In this document: positions 46,455 to 55,524 of the stretch, piece by piece
Position numbering within the stretch: position 1 is the first letter of the stretch
How the letters are laid out: the number at the start of each line of letters is the position of its first letter
Source: DATKRB01 sp963794215
GTDB lineage: Bacteria > Actinomycetota > Acidimicrobiia > Acidimicrobiales > RAAP-2
NCBI GenBank assembly: GCA_963794215.1
Contig: CAWCCQ010000004.1
Coordinates: 562,277-626,276 of the forward strand
Direction: 5' to 3'
DNA: 64,000 nt
Notes under the pieces: model-generated
Told to the model about the DNA's origin: nothing
Seen by the model: the letters and a program-made list of their open reading frames with translations, nothing else
Database searches by the model: none
Made by a program: the position numbers and the translations under genes

Positions 46455-47089
46455 CGGGCGCACCCCCTTTCCTTGTCGAAGCGAGATCGTCTCCGGGGAG
46501 CCTACGACGCGCGGCGGCCGGCGTCACCCTCTTCACCTCTGGGGATGCGGGTCCGCGGAGGTGAGTTGCCAGCAGCCCGACCGCGTACCGCCTGCCGTGA
46601 CCGTGCCGAGCATTCTCTCTAGTGGCCGATGCCCGTTACGGTAGGCAACGTCCACGCACACCAAGCGATCCATCGGGTGCGCCCCCCGGTCCTCGAGTCC
46701 ATCGGATGGCTCGGATAGTGCGGTCCCAAAGCGCGCCTCGCACCGGTTGCCAGAGCTGCCGCCGGAGTGCGTGGTCAGCGCCCAACGCCGGGCGCCGCGC
46801 CCGGTGCCTTGGTCGACAAACTTGCTCGACGAGCACTCAGGTGGAGGTTCTGGATGACATTTCTCCAAGGACGGTGCGGCCGAGGAGCGGACAGGGTATG
46901 AATCGACTGCGCGGGAACAGACCCAAGCACCGGTGCCGAACCGGGGAAACCGTCTGGGACTGCCGAACTGGCCATCTTCCATCCGATCGTTATCCGACTG
47001 CCGAATTCTGGCCGGTTGTAGTCCCGAACACTCGCGAGATCACGGCGCGGCATGGATGCTGCTCAATAGCGATTTGCGGATGGCGCGGT
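46455..47089. other. Gene-poor stretch, nothing supported
   Basis: About 630 bases. A minus-strand frame (46533-46982) and a plus-strand frame (46622-47371) are open, but both translate to Arg/Pro/Ser-rich sequence without domains. No RNA gene or hairpin seen. Confidence 0.4.
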
Positions 47090-47637
47090 CTAGGCGCGTC
47101 GGCCCAGGAAGTACAGCAGGCGTGCTTGCTCGTCCGCCCCCACTGGCGGATCGAGCTTCGGACCAAAGACCCCGGGTTGACGGATCATCGTGTCCATGGG
47201 CTGCAGCATCTCCCAAGCGAAGCGCACCACGTCTGGGTCGAGGCGGTCGTCACCGCCGACAGCTCGTGCCAGGTCCCAGGTATGAATGTGGGTGTCCATC
47301 GAGACCAGACTCCCGAGAGCCTCCTCGAGCGGAATGGGGCCACCGGGTCCGTTCACCGGCTTGCTCAATAGACCAGGATCCTTGCTCAGGCTGCTCATAC
47401 GCTCATGGGCTTCGGACCAGGCCCGCTCTGGGTCGTCGTCGGCCCCCAATTCTGAGCCTCGCTCCCTGTCGCGGACGCAACCATCGAACGATGATTGCCG
47501 ACCACGTGAGCGACGACATCGCGCGTGGACCAACCTTCGCAGGGGGACGGAGCGCCCCATCTGTCGGTTGGAACAGCCCTGACCCTCCGGTCGAATCCAG
47601 CCGCAACGAGCTCGTAACGGTCGATCGCCTCGCTCAT
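47090..47637 (-). pseudogene. TIGR03086 family protein (mycothiol-dependent DinB-like fold), one frameshift
   Basis: Begins SEAIDRYELVAAGFDRRVRA, with CEGWSTRDVVAHVVGNHR holding the first metal His. A break near 47450 moves to ELGADDDPERAWSEAHERM and then DTHIHTWDLARAVGGD (two further His ligands) and FGPKLDPPVGADEQARLL at the end. GGGAGGTAGAC precedes the ATG at 47637. The family includes maleylpyruvate isomerase-like, mycothiol-using proteins of actinobacteria. Confidence 0.78.
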
Positions 47638-47982
47638 GTCTACCTCCCATCTTTGTGCGCGACTCAACCTTAGGTGCCGCTCGAGTTGCCGTCCTCGTGC
47701 GGGCCACTTCCGACAGAACCAAGAGGACTCCGAGGACCTCCCTTTCAGCGGTGGCCACGGAACATCCTCCAACTGGGGCCGGTAACCGCGTGGGCCGAGG
47801 GGCCCTGTCGTCGGGTCGTGACCGCATTCTGCGCAGGCCCACGGCGGGCCGGCCCTCTGGGCCTTTCGGTGCCGACCGAAAAAATGGCCCCGCCGCGATG
47901 AATGTCAGAGCGGCTTATCGTCGAACCTCGCAGAAGACAGCTCCGGCGGTTAGCGACGGGTGAGACGGTAAGGAGAGCAGCC

Positions 47983-48420
47983 ATGAGCCGGGTCAGCACC
48001 TACTTGAACTTCATGGGGACGACTGAGGAAGCCTTCAGTTTCTACAGCTTTGTCTTCGGCACCGAGATCACCGGTGAGATTGCCCGTATGGGGAACATGC
48101 CGAGCGGACCCGGATCGCCCGAGCTGTCCGACGCCGAGAAGAAGATGATCGCCCACGTCGAATTGCCGATTCTGGCTGGCCACGTCCTGATGGGCACCGA
48201 CATGCTCGGCTCCATGGGCCATGAGCTCAAAGTTGGAAACAATGTGACAATCTGCCTTGAGCCCGACAGCCGGGCGGAGACCGACCGCCTCTACGCTGCT
48301 CTCAGCGAGGGCGGAAGTGACTCGACGGGAATGCAGGAGATGCCCTGGGCGTACTGGGGGTGCAGCCTGGACCGCTTCGGTATTCGCTGGATGTTCAACT
48401 GCTACGAGCCGGCCCCTTAG
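47983..48420 (+). CDS. VOC family protein, PhnB-like
   Basis: A 145-residue protein of the PhnB/3-demethylubiquinone-methyltransferase-like VOC class: RVSTYLNFMGTTEEAFSFYS, VFGTEITGEIARMGNMP, HVELPILAGHVLMGTDML and MPWAYWGCSLDRFGIRWMFN at the end. AAGGAG precedes the ATG at 47983. Homologues are common, with no clear activity. The frame is intact. Confidence 0.9.
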   Translation: MSRVSTYLNFMGTTEEAFSFYSFVFGTEITGEIARMGNMPSGPGSPELSDAEKKMIAHVELPILAGHVLMGTDMLGSMGHELKVGNNVTICLEPDSRAETDRLYAALSEGGSDSTGMQEMPWAYWGCSLDRFGIRWMFNCYEPAP

Positions 48421-48681
48421 GGCCATTTTCCACCATCACCCTCAGGCCTGGTGGCGGCAAAGCGAGCAACAACTGAGTTCGGCGTTGTCAGCGCTTGACG
48501 GCGTCGCCGATCTCGCCCATTTCCCGGCGTGCGCGCGTAGGCGACCACACGCTTGCCCGACCTGCGCCAAGATAGGAATCGCGCCCGGAATACCCAATGT
48601 CAGTACAGATCACTCGCCGAGAGGATCCCGCCCGCTGCCAAAGCTCGTCGCGCTAGGTCAGGACGACGAGATCGGTGCCCG
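48421..48681. other. Convergent intergenic region
   Basis: About 260 bases between the PhnB-like gene and the convergent methyltransferase. No convincing hairpin. The next frame beyond the methyltransferase stop reads LTGTDLVVLT, probably its original C-terminus. Confidence 0.4.
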
Positions 48682-49527
48682 TCAGACCGGGCCTTTCGCC
48701 TCGAGCGATCGCCCCGTCGAGACTCCCAGTCCCTCGGCGAACTCGTCAATAGAGATCGGTGCGAGGGCGGAGTCGGTGTTTCTCATCGCGACAGCCCAGT
48801 CCCGTACTCCTTGCAGGTCTCGCCACCGTTCCTCTCGCACTCTTAGCACTCTGTTCTGGGTGAATCCGGCTTCGGAGAAGGTCGTTACGACCTTCTCCAG
48901 GGTCGGCCAGTGGGTGGCTACGGCGGCAGCTGCGGGGAAGTGCCTGATGAGTTCTACCTCTTCGAGGCGACCAGGGAACGAATTGCGGATCATTACCGAG
49001 GCCCCCTCCGCGAGAGTCCTGCGTAGTTCCCCAGCGCACGCAGAGATGTCGGTCAAGTGGTGCACCACGGTCGAGAGCCAGGCAGCGCGGAACGCATCCC
49101 GGCCGAAGGGCACGTGCTCGGCGCTGGCCGCCACGTAGTGGGCCCTTGACGGCAAGCCGATCTCGGCGCCTACCTCGCGCATACCTGAGGAGGGCTCGAG
49201 AGCTATCACCTTGGCGTCGAACCAAGTGACGAAGGCTCTTGTCCACAGGCCAGTCCCGGCCCCGATATCGAGAAGAGGTTCGTGTCCTGGGCGAATGAAC
49301 GCGCCCAGGAACCGACGCCAGGGTTCGAGCTGGTCGAGAGGCACTTCCCGACCTGCTCGGTAGCGCCTGGCCTCTCGGTCATAGTCGATCCACACCGCCC
49401 CTAGCTTGGCATAAAGACGATTCGGGCTGCTCCGGTGCCCGCTTAGGTCGACCGTCCAGTCGACCAGCTCCTTGGCCGGTAGGAACCTTCTTCCGAGCCC
49501 AAGGTTGAGTCTCCTGACGTGCTCCAT
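48682..49527 (-). CDS. Class I SAM-dependent methyltransferase
   Basis: About 281 residues: motif I PLLDIGAGTGLWTRAFVTWF, acidic loop VIALEPSSGM, motif II AAWLSTVVHHLTDISAC, and post-motif region GASVMIRNSFPGRLEEVELI. The chosen ATG is at 49527; the 56 residues an upstream in-frame start would add are unlike protein. The present C-terminus (LEAKGPV) is probably truncated by a one-base change, since the adjacent frame continues as a plausible end. Substrate unknown. Confidence 0.8.
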   Translation of the reverse strand: MEHVRRLNLGLGRRFLPAKELVDWTVDLSGHRSSPNRLYAKLGAVWIDYDREARRYRAGREVPLDQLEPWRRFLGAFIRPGHEPLLDIGAGTGLWTRAFVTWFDAKVIALEPSSGMREVGAEIGLPSRAHYVAASAEHVPFGRDAFRAAWLSTVVHHLTDISACAGELRRTLAEGASVMIRNSFPGRLEEVELIRHFPAAAAVATHWPTLEKVVTTFSEAGFTQNRVLRVREERWRDLQGVRDWAVAMRNTDSALAPISIDEFAEGLGVSTGRSLEAKGPV

Positions 49528-49621
49528 GGTCCGCGGCGATCTTGAAAGCGAGCGAAACCGCGCTGGAAACGGGTTAACTGCGAAGTCCCACGCGCCACAA
49601 TGTGAGGCACAGGCGGGCCTC

Positions 49622-52199
49622 CTATTCAATCGGGCGAGTAGAGATCCCCGTTGGGTCCCGTCCCGCCAGCACCCAGCCGACGACCGCGGCGACAACTGGC
49701 ATAGCGATCACGATGAGGAACAGGTTGCTCCAGGGGACGTGGTCGATGATGTCCGACAGTCCACCTTCCAGTGCGTTGGAGTGGAACCATCCGGCCAGCC
49801 CGACGTAGGCGGCCACCGTCCCCAGCAGCGCGCCGAGAAAGGCGAGTCCGCCAGCGGTGACCGCCGTCAGGGTGCGCCGAGTGCGGGAGCTGGCGCCGGT
49901 GGCAGCGAGCGTGCGCAGCTCGCTCGCTGTTTCGCTCCGGATGAGGCCGATGCTCATCGCTAGGATGCCCAGGGCGAGCGCGATGGCGAATACGGTGGCC
50001 CAGTTCACGATTTCGTGCGAAGTAGGGGCGTCGTTCTTGGACTCGATGCTCAGGTTATTGGTCGCCGCCAGTGCCTGTGCGTTCGTGATCTGGGCGGAGG
50101 TGATCGGGCTGTTCGCCTGGATGATCCAGCCGTCGAGGCTGCTCTGGTCCGCGAGGTGCAGCCGGTGCAACGCGCTCTCGGTGATCAGCGTGTTGGGTGC
50201 ATCCGTCCCCGTCGGCAGCTGGCTCTCCTCTTGTACGACTGGATGGGCGATGCACGACCCGGGGGAGCAGGTGTTGGTGTTTCCCGGACCAGGACCCCCG
50301 CCGCCATCCGGACCACCAGACCCGGGGCCGACCAGGGGGCCGCCGCCCTTTCCGCCGCCTCCTCCATAGGTCAGCTGCACGCCGGAGCCCGAGAGGCCAG
50401 GGCGCGAGCTGACGACGTCGACGGTGGACGGAATGGATGACGGATCAATGCCGTAGGCCCGCAGAAGCGCCGGCGTCGCCACGTAGATCTGTCCGTCCCA
50501 CTGGCGACCTGAGGCGCTGGGGTTCTGCAAGCCGACCGATGACGCCGGGTTGTCCAGTTCCACGACGTCAGTGGCGCCGACAGCGGCCGCGATGGCGTGG
50601 ACGGTGGCCTCCTGCCGCACTATGCCTAGAGGCGTCGGCTGGCTGGGATCGGGGCTGTTGCCATTCTGTCCGTTCGGGCTCCAGACGGCGAGCTCGTTCG
50701 ATGCCAGGTTCGGCCCGACGTAGTCGTAGACGTTGCTGTAGCGGGCGACGGCGACGGAGCAGACGACAACCGCGATGAGGACCCCAACGCTGATGGCCGA
50801 GAGGGCCGAACCTGACCGGGCCCGGTACCGAGAAAGGTCGCGCAGGGCTAGTCGGATGGCGATGGGTGCTTTCCGTCCGACCCTTGCCAATAGGGCCAGG
50901 AAAAAGGGAGATACGAGGATGATCCCCGCGATTAGCGCGACGAACCCGGGTATCAGCCATACCACGCCGCCGCCGTTCCCGGCCGCGCCAGAGAGGGAGA
51001 ACATGATGAATCCGATGACGAGCGCGATCACGCCAGGAACGAACGAGCGGTGGATCTGGCGCGGCGGCGCGGGGCGTCCGGCCAAGGCGCTGACTACGGG
51101 GACGCGAGTCATGGCGCGCGGCAGGGTGGCCGGCGGCAAAGAAGGTGGCGACGACGGCGAGCGCCATCGCCACCACGATCACAGTCCACGGCAGGGCGAA
51201 CATAGGGATGAGGTGATGCGCGCTCTGTTCGTTGTGTGACCGGTAGGAGAGCCAGGCGACTAGACCCAGCCCGAAGCCCACCACGGCGCCCACGGCGCCC
51301 ACGATGACGCCGTTGGCCTCCAGCACGAGCCGGACGTTGCGGTCCGTTGCCCCCATGGATTCCAAAATCCCGATGGCGCGCAGTCGGCGCTGCGCCAGCA
51401 CCGTGAAGCCGCCAACCGACACCAGTGCGATGAGCAGCATGCCGACGGTCGCCAACGCCAGCACGATGGTGTCAGGATTGATGGAGTTGTTGTTGAGCGA
51501 TCCCGGCGTCGAGACGTTGGACCCAATGCGCCCCGGTTGCACGCCTGGGGCGTCGAAAAAGACGTCGATCGTGGTCGGGTGCGTCACCTGTCCCGGCGGA
51601 ACCAGGGCGAACTCGTCGAGCAAGCTCTGAGGATTCTGCACGATCCCTACCACTGTCTTGCCGCCTTGGGAAGCCCACGAGTCGCCCATCCTGAGGTTGA
51701 GCTCGGACGCCAGCCCCGGAGTGAGGGCGATCTCGTTCGGGCCGGTCGGGTAGTGCCCCAAGAGCAGCCGCAGCATTGGCCCGCCGTAGGGGCCGTGCGG
51801 GTCCTGGGACCGAAGATCGTAGGTCTGCGTGCTCCCGGGGATATGGAGCATCTGGTTCTCAATGACCTGGACCGTGCCAAAGCGGTGCTCCAGCGCGGCA
51901 ATCTGTGCGGCCGCCGAGTGCAGATCAGACTGTTTCGGGGAGCTCGTGAAGGTGGCCAGGTCGTCGGCCGTGCCGTAGCCAGCGTTAGCTGGTGGTGGGG
52001 TATTGACCGCGACGGCCGCGCCAACCACGACGGCGGCCACGGCGACCACAACGAGTAGCAAGATGAGCAGCTGTTGGCGCCATTCTCGCTTGAAGAGGCG
52101 CCAAGCCCATCGGACCATGGCCCGGCGCGCCGGAACGCCTCCGGTGGTTGGTTCGGGGGCCGGTGCAGCGACCGGCCGTTCGAGGGCGCCGACGCTCAT
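49622..52199 (-). pseudogene. FtsX-like (MacB-type) permease, one frameshift
   Basis: About 860 residues when joined. The first frame (ATG 52199, overlapping the ATPase stop as ATGA) encodes an N-terminal helix (LLILLLVVVAVAAVVVGAAV), a large extracytoplasmic domain, then TIVLALATVGMLLIALVSVG and further helices. At about 51135 (AFFAA/PATLPRAMTRVPV) it shifts to the frame with IALVIGFIMFSLSGAAG, a second extracytoplasmic domain with a Gly/Pro-rich loop, and three final helices up to AAVVGWVLAGRDPTGIS. Partner of the ATPase at 52196. Confidence 0.8.
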
Positions 52200-52918
52200 T
52201 GGTTCGGGAGGCCGGCGAGGATCGCTGCTGGGCCGTCGCCTGGGAGCGTCTGGTCGACGACTCTGCCATCGCGCAGAAAGACCATCCGGTCGGCCCAAGA
52301 GGCGAGCTGAGCGTCATGGGTCACCACGACGGCGGCCATACCTCGGTGGCAGGCCGCAAGGATCAGGCGCATGACCGCCTCAGCGTTGGTGGAGTCGAGA
52401 GCACCCGAGGGTTCGTCGGCCAAGAGCAATCGACGGTTGCCGACGACGGCACGGGCGATCGCCACTCGCTGGCGCTCGCCACCCGACAACTGGTCGGGGT
52501 AGTGCGAAGCCCGATCTCTCATTCCGAAATTCTCGAGCGACTCGAGGGCCGCCGCCTGGGCCTTGCGAGCTGCGACGCCGTCGAGCTCGAGGGGTAAAGA
52601 CACGTTCTCAGCCGCGCTCAGCCCGGCGAGCAGGTTGTAGTCCTGGAAGACATAGCCGACGGATTGCCGTCGGAGCTGAGTTTTTCCGTTGCGCGACAAC
52701 GACGACAGGGGCCGACCATCGACGTAGACCTCACCGCCACTGGGATCCTCAAGGCTGCCGGCGATGGTCAAGAGCGTGCTCTTGCCCGACCCGCTGGCGC
52801 CCATGACTGCCACCAGGGACCCGGCGTCGACCGAGAGATCGATGCGCTGAAGGGCATGCACCTCTGCGGCTCCCTCTCCGTAGATCTTCGAAATGTCGCG
52901 TAGTTCCAGGTAGCTCAT
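52196..52918 (-). CDS. ABC transporter ATP-binding protein, MacB/LolD type
   Basis: A 240-residue ATPase: Walker A VMGASGSGKSTLL, Q-loop VGYVFQDYNLL, signature LSGGERQRVAIARAVVG, Walker B LLLADEPSGALDS, H-loop VVVTHD. This is the pattern of LolD/MacB ATPases that drive FtsX-like permeases. Its stop overlaps the permease start. The region upstream of the ATG has inverted-repeat elements that may be a PadR-type operator. Substrate could be a lipid or antimicrobial peptide. Confidence 0.93.
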   Translation of the reverse strand: MSYLELRDISKIYGEGAAEVHALQRIDLSVDAGSLVAVMGASGSGKSTLLTIAGSLEDPSGGEVYVDGRPLSSLSRNGKTQLRRQSVGYVFQDYNLLAGLSAAENVSLPLELDGVAARKAQAAALESLENFGMRDRASHYPDQLSGGERQRVAIARAVVGNRRLLLADEPSGALDSTNAEAVMRLILAACHRGMAAVVVTHDAQLASWADRMVFLRDGRVVDQTLPGDGPAAILAGLPNQ

Positions 52919-52939
52919 CGCCCGATCTTTATTCCCCTA

Positions 52940-52972
52940 GTAGGACATGTAATACCATACGAAGTATCCTAC
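52940..52972. promoter_or_regulatory. Operator-like inverted repeats upstream of the MacB-like operon
   Basis: GTAGGA (52940-52945) pairs with TCCTAC (52967-52972), and inside them ATAC (52952-52955) pairs with GTAT (52964-52967). AT-rich nested palindromes of this type upstream of transporter operons are typical of PadR-family sites. They begin 22 nt upstream of the ATPase start codon. Confidence 0.5.
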
Positions 52973-53049
52973 ACACTGGAATCGAGAGTCAAGTTCGGGC
53001 CAGGACTGCAGAGCCGCTGCGGCGAGGTGAACGATTAGCGCCGAGGCCC

Positions 53050-53480
53050 CGACCAACTGCGCTCCTCGAGCAGGGTCTCGGCGCTCGGCGCCGGAACCGT
53101 TTGACCAACCCCCCGCCGACTCGGAGAGACACCACCCGGTTTGCCCATGACGCGAGCTGAGCCTCGCGGGTGACGACCACCGTTGCGACACCCGGCTTGC
53201 ATGCGGCGAGGATCATGCGCATCACTCGGTCGCCATTGGTCGAGTCGAGGGCGCCCGACGGCTCGTCGGCGAGGAGAAGGTGACGCTCGCCGACCACAAC
53301 ACGGGCGATTGCGACCTGCTGGCGCTCACCGCCGGAGAGCTCATCGGGATTGTGGGTCCCCGCTCAGCGAGGCGCAGCGCTTCGAGCGCGGCCATCCAGG
53401 CAAATGCTGGCGCACTTTGGCGGAGCGTGGGAGGCACTTGGATCGGCCGGTGCCCCATGTAGGCGATGCTCAGTTGGGCG
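53050..53480 (-). pseudogene. Remnant of a second MacB/LolD-type ATPase gene
   Basis: Contains ELSGGERQQVAIARVVVGER, LLLADEPSGALDSTNGDRV and ATVVVTREAQLASWANRVVS, clearly paralogous to the intact ATPase next door (LLLADEPSGALDSTNAEAV; THDAQLASWADRMVF). The N-terminal Walker A half is missing, and an upstream frame retains only PPTLRQSAPAFAWMAALEAL-like sequence. The H-loop His is replaced (TRE for THD). A decayed tandem duplicate. Confidence 0.7.
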
Positions 53481-53582
53481 GTTAGTGCGACACCTCGACA
53501 GAGCACGGAGTGGGACGATCGGAGAGACTCTACAAATCGCCCTCGAGTCGCTGGCGACCTGCCCTCCCCGGACCGACGGCAA

Positions 53583-53846
53583 TCAGGTCGAACCGATGAC
53601 CTCACCGAACTGGAGGGTGTCCAGCCTGACTCCGGGTGCCTTGGCGCCCTCTGGAGGTGCGGCAGCGCGGGCCTGCTCCTCGGTCTCAAACACTTCGATC
53701 GAGACTCCATGCGTGTCATCGAGAGCAACGAAGTAGGCGCCGAGGAATCCAGGAGCGCCCCTTATCATGGGAATGACTTCCTCGGTGAGGCTTCGTTTCG
53801 CCTCGGCCAGGTCAGTGATGTGGGTGTGGATCATGATGGCGTGCAT
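53583..53846 (-). CDS. Antibiotic-biosynthesis-monooxygenase-like (Dabb/ABM fold) protein
   Basis: An 87-residue alpha/beta barrel-type protein: HAIMIHTHITDLAEAKRSLT, EEVIPMIRGAPGFLGAYFVA, HGVSIEVFETEEQARAAAPP. The dimeric ferredoxin-like fold includes ABM monooxygenases and heme-degrading proteins; no heme ligand is obvious. GGAGATCGG lies upstream of the ATG at 53846. Stand-alone gene; function uncertain. Confidence 0.8.
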   Translation of the reverse strand: MHAIMIHTHITDLAEAKRSLTEEVIPMIRGAPGFLGAYFVALDDTHGVSIEVFETEEQARAAAPPEGAKAPGVRLDTLQFGEVIGST

Positions 53847-53991
53847 GGCCGATCTCCATTCTCCATGGCCGACCGCGATACGTTACTGGCACTTCGGATG
53901 TCACCGAGAGGTGGTAGTCGCCGCCGGTGAAACGCCCAACCCCGCACAGTTTCGGTCGAGCACCCAAGATGCCCTCGTTAGGCTCAGAGTT

Positions 53992-54174
53992 GTGACACGA
54001 GGGACCGCAGTGCAAATCGCGTTGGCGAGTTGGCATGATCGGGACCAAGGGGAGCGTTGCACCTGCGTCGAGGGCGAGCAGTTTGGTTACCAAGCGGCCG
54101 CGGTGGTCGATGCGCTTATCGCTGGTGGCTGGACGCCCGAACCCTACGGTGGGCCCGGTCCCGAACGTCTGTGA
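53992..54174 (+). CDS. Possible small ORF, 60 residues
   Basis: From a GTG at 53992: ALASWHDRDQGERCTCVEGE then FGYQAAAVVDALIAGGWTPE. The composition is protein-like and ends cleanly, but I recognise no family and the start has no strong Shine-Dalgarno. Divergent from the ABM-like gene. Confidence 0.35.
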   Translation: MTRGTAVQIALASWHDRDQGERCTCVEGEQFGYQAAAVVDALIAGGWTPEPYGGPGPERL

Positions 54175-54376
54175 CGTCTTTGGCCCGACGCCAACGTGGC
54201 GAGATTGGCCGCGTTCACCTTGGGCGCGGCGCCCACATCGATGTCGGTAGCCTTCCACCGACCGCGGCGGAGTACCTCCAAACGATCTGCGGCGGACCAG
54301 TCCGTGCAGCTCGAATGTCGCCTGGACCTAGCTGGCTTCTCGGCCTGGTGGACCCCGCGGGTGGAGGTTGGGCGCG

Positions 54377-55198
54377 TCAGGCGGAATGTTCAATCGCCAC
54401 TGGCACCGAGATGTGGACCATGCGGGTGTCAAGCGGGACGAATCCGACCCGAGAGCAGATTCTTTGGGTTCCGGCATCCTCGGGAGTAAGCCACAATGCC
54501 TCGACCCCGTCCTGCTCGAGCGCGATCTGCACGAGCAGGGAAGTGACCCCCGTGGCGACGCCGTGTTGGCGATACGCCTCTCTGGTCCCCACCACTGCCA
54601 GCTCGCTGATCCCTGCTCGCGGCACAGTGAACAGGCCCGAACCGCCCGCGTCCCCGGTCGCGCGATGACGGGCGAGGACAACGGCAGCACCGGCGCGAAC
54701 CATTTGGCGGCGCGCCGCGATAGCTGCCCTTTCTGGTCGGGCGACAGGCTCGCCATAAGCCTCGCCAGCTACTGCCATTGCGTCTGCGTGGTCTTCGTCA
54801 CTCTCGGCTAACGCCACCGTAAAATCGGAGGAGGCGCCGAGGGCGCGACCATGGCCGCGCGGACAAGCCATGAGTGCGAGGCGCGCCTCAACCTCGAACC
54901 CGGCCTGTATCAGGATGACTTCCAAATCGGGCGCCGCCCGGTCGGCGTATTCCAAGCGTGGCTTTAGTCCCCGTCGTTGGTACAGCTCGATCAGTTGCTC
55001 GACCTCGGCTCGCGACGGCTGAGCGCCATCGTCGGGGACGGCGTAGTTGCGCATCGGGTGATCGTTCCCTGGCGTAAAGGTTGCCAGGAACGGTCCGACC
55101 CTTTCGGACTCTGGATCCGCGCCTGCGCGTTGGTAGGCGTGGATTGCGGTTGCATCCAACTGAGACTCCTTGATCGAGGCCGTGCAAACATGGCGCAC
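54377..55198 (-). CDS. GNAT family N-acetyltransferase
   Basis: A 273-residue protein with a C-terminal GNAT domain: FTVALAESDEDHADAMAVAG, ARHRATGDAGGSGLFTV, the acetyl-CoA motif ISELAVVGTREAYRQHGVAT, and ALWLTPEDAGTQRICSRVGF. The N-terminal 110 residues (LIELYQRRGLKPRLEYAD) form a partial second GNAT-like unit, as in several actinobacterial two-domain members. Starts at a GTG (55198). Acceptor substrate unknown. Confidence 0.88.
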   Translation of the reverse strand: MRHVCTASIKESQLDATAIHAYQRAGADPESERVGPFLATFTPGNDHPMRNYAVPDDGAQPSRAEVEQLIELYQRRGLKPRLEYADRAAPDLEVILIQAGFEVEARLALMACPRGHGRALGASSDFTVALAESDEDHADAMAVAGEAYGEPVARPERAAIAARRQMVRAGAAVVLARHRATGDAGGSGLFTVPRAGISELAVVGTREAYRQHGVATGVTSLLVQIALEQDGVEALWLTPEDAGTQRICSRVGFVPLDTRMVHISVPVAIEHSA

Positions 55199-55524
55199 CG
55201 GCTCGACCAGAAGCCGAAAGGAACTCAGGATCCGCTGGACAACGTTCCCAGTTTGCTCACCGACAAATCCACGATCTGAGCGCGCGCCACCGAGCGACGG
55301 TAGGCACGTGGCATCACCCCCACCTCAAGATCGACGAGCCCTCGCTCGCCACCAACATCATGAGCTGGGGAGTGGGGGTAGGTCAACACCGGTGGCTCAG
55401 AACCATGGGGGTGAAGCGAGCGATGTTCCCAGGGGTTGGAGTGGTTAGCGTGGTGCTCAGGCACAGGATCGAGACGCCGGGTCGTGCGAGTCTCATGCGC
55501 AATAGCGACGACTGGCCTAGCGAT
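55199..55524. other. Intergenic region left of the IS256 element
   Basis: About 325 bases. Fusing the two flanks across the 8-bp duplication does not restore a gene I recognise, so the element landed in non-coding or already relic DNA. Confidence 0.4.

Noticed and set aside
46533..46982. A 149-codon minus-strand frame in a gene-poor stretch
   Set aside because: Mixed Arg/Ser/Pro/Cys composition without helix or strand periodicity, and no ribosome binding site.
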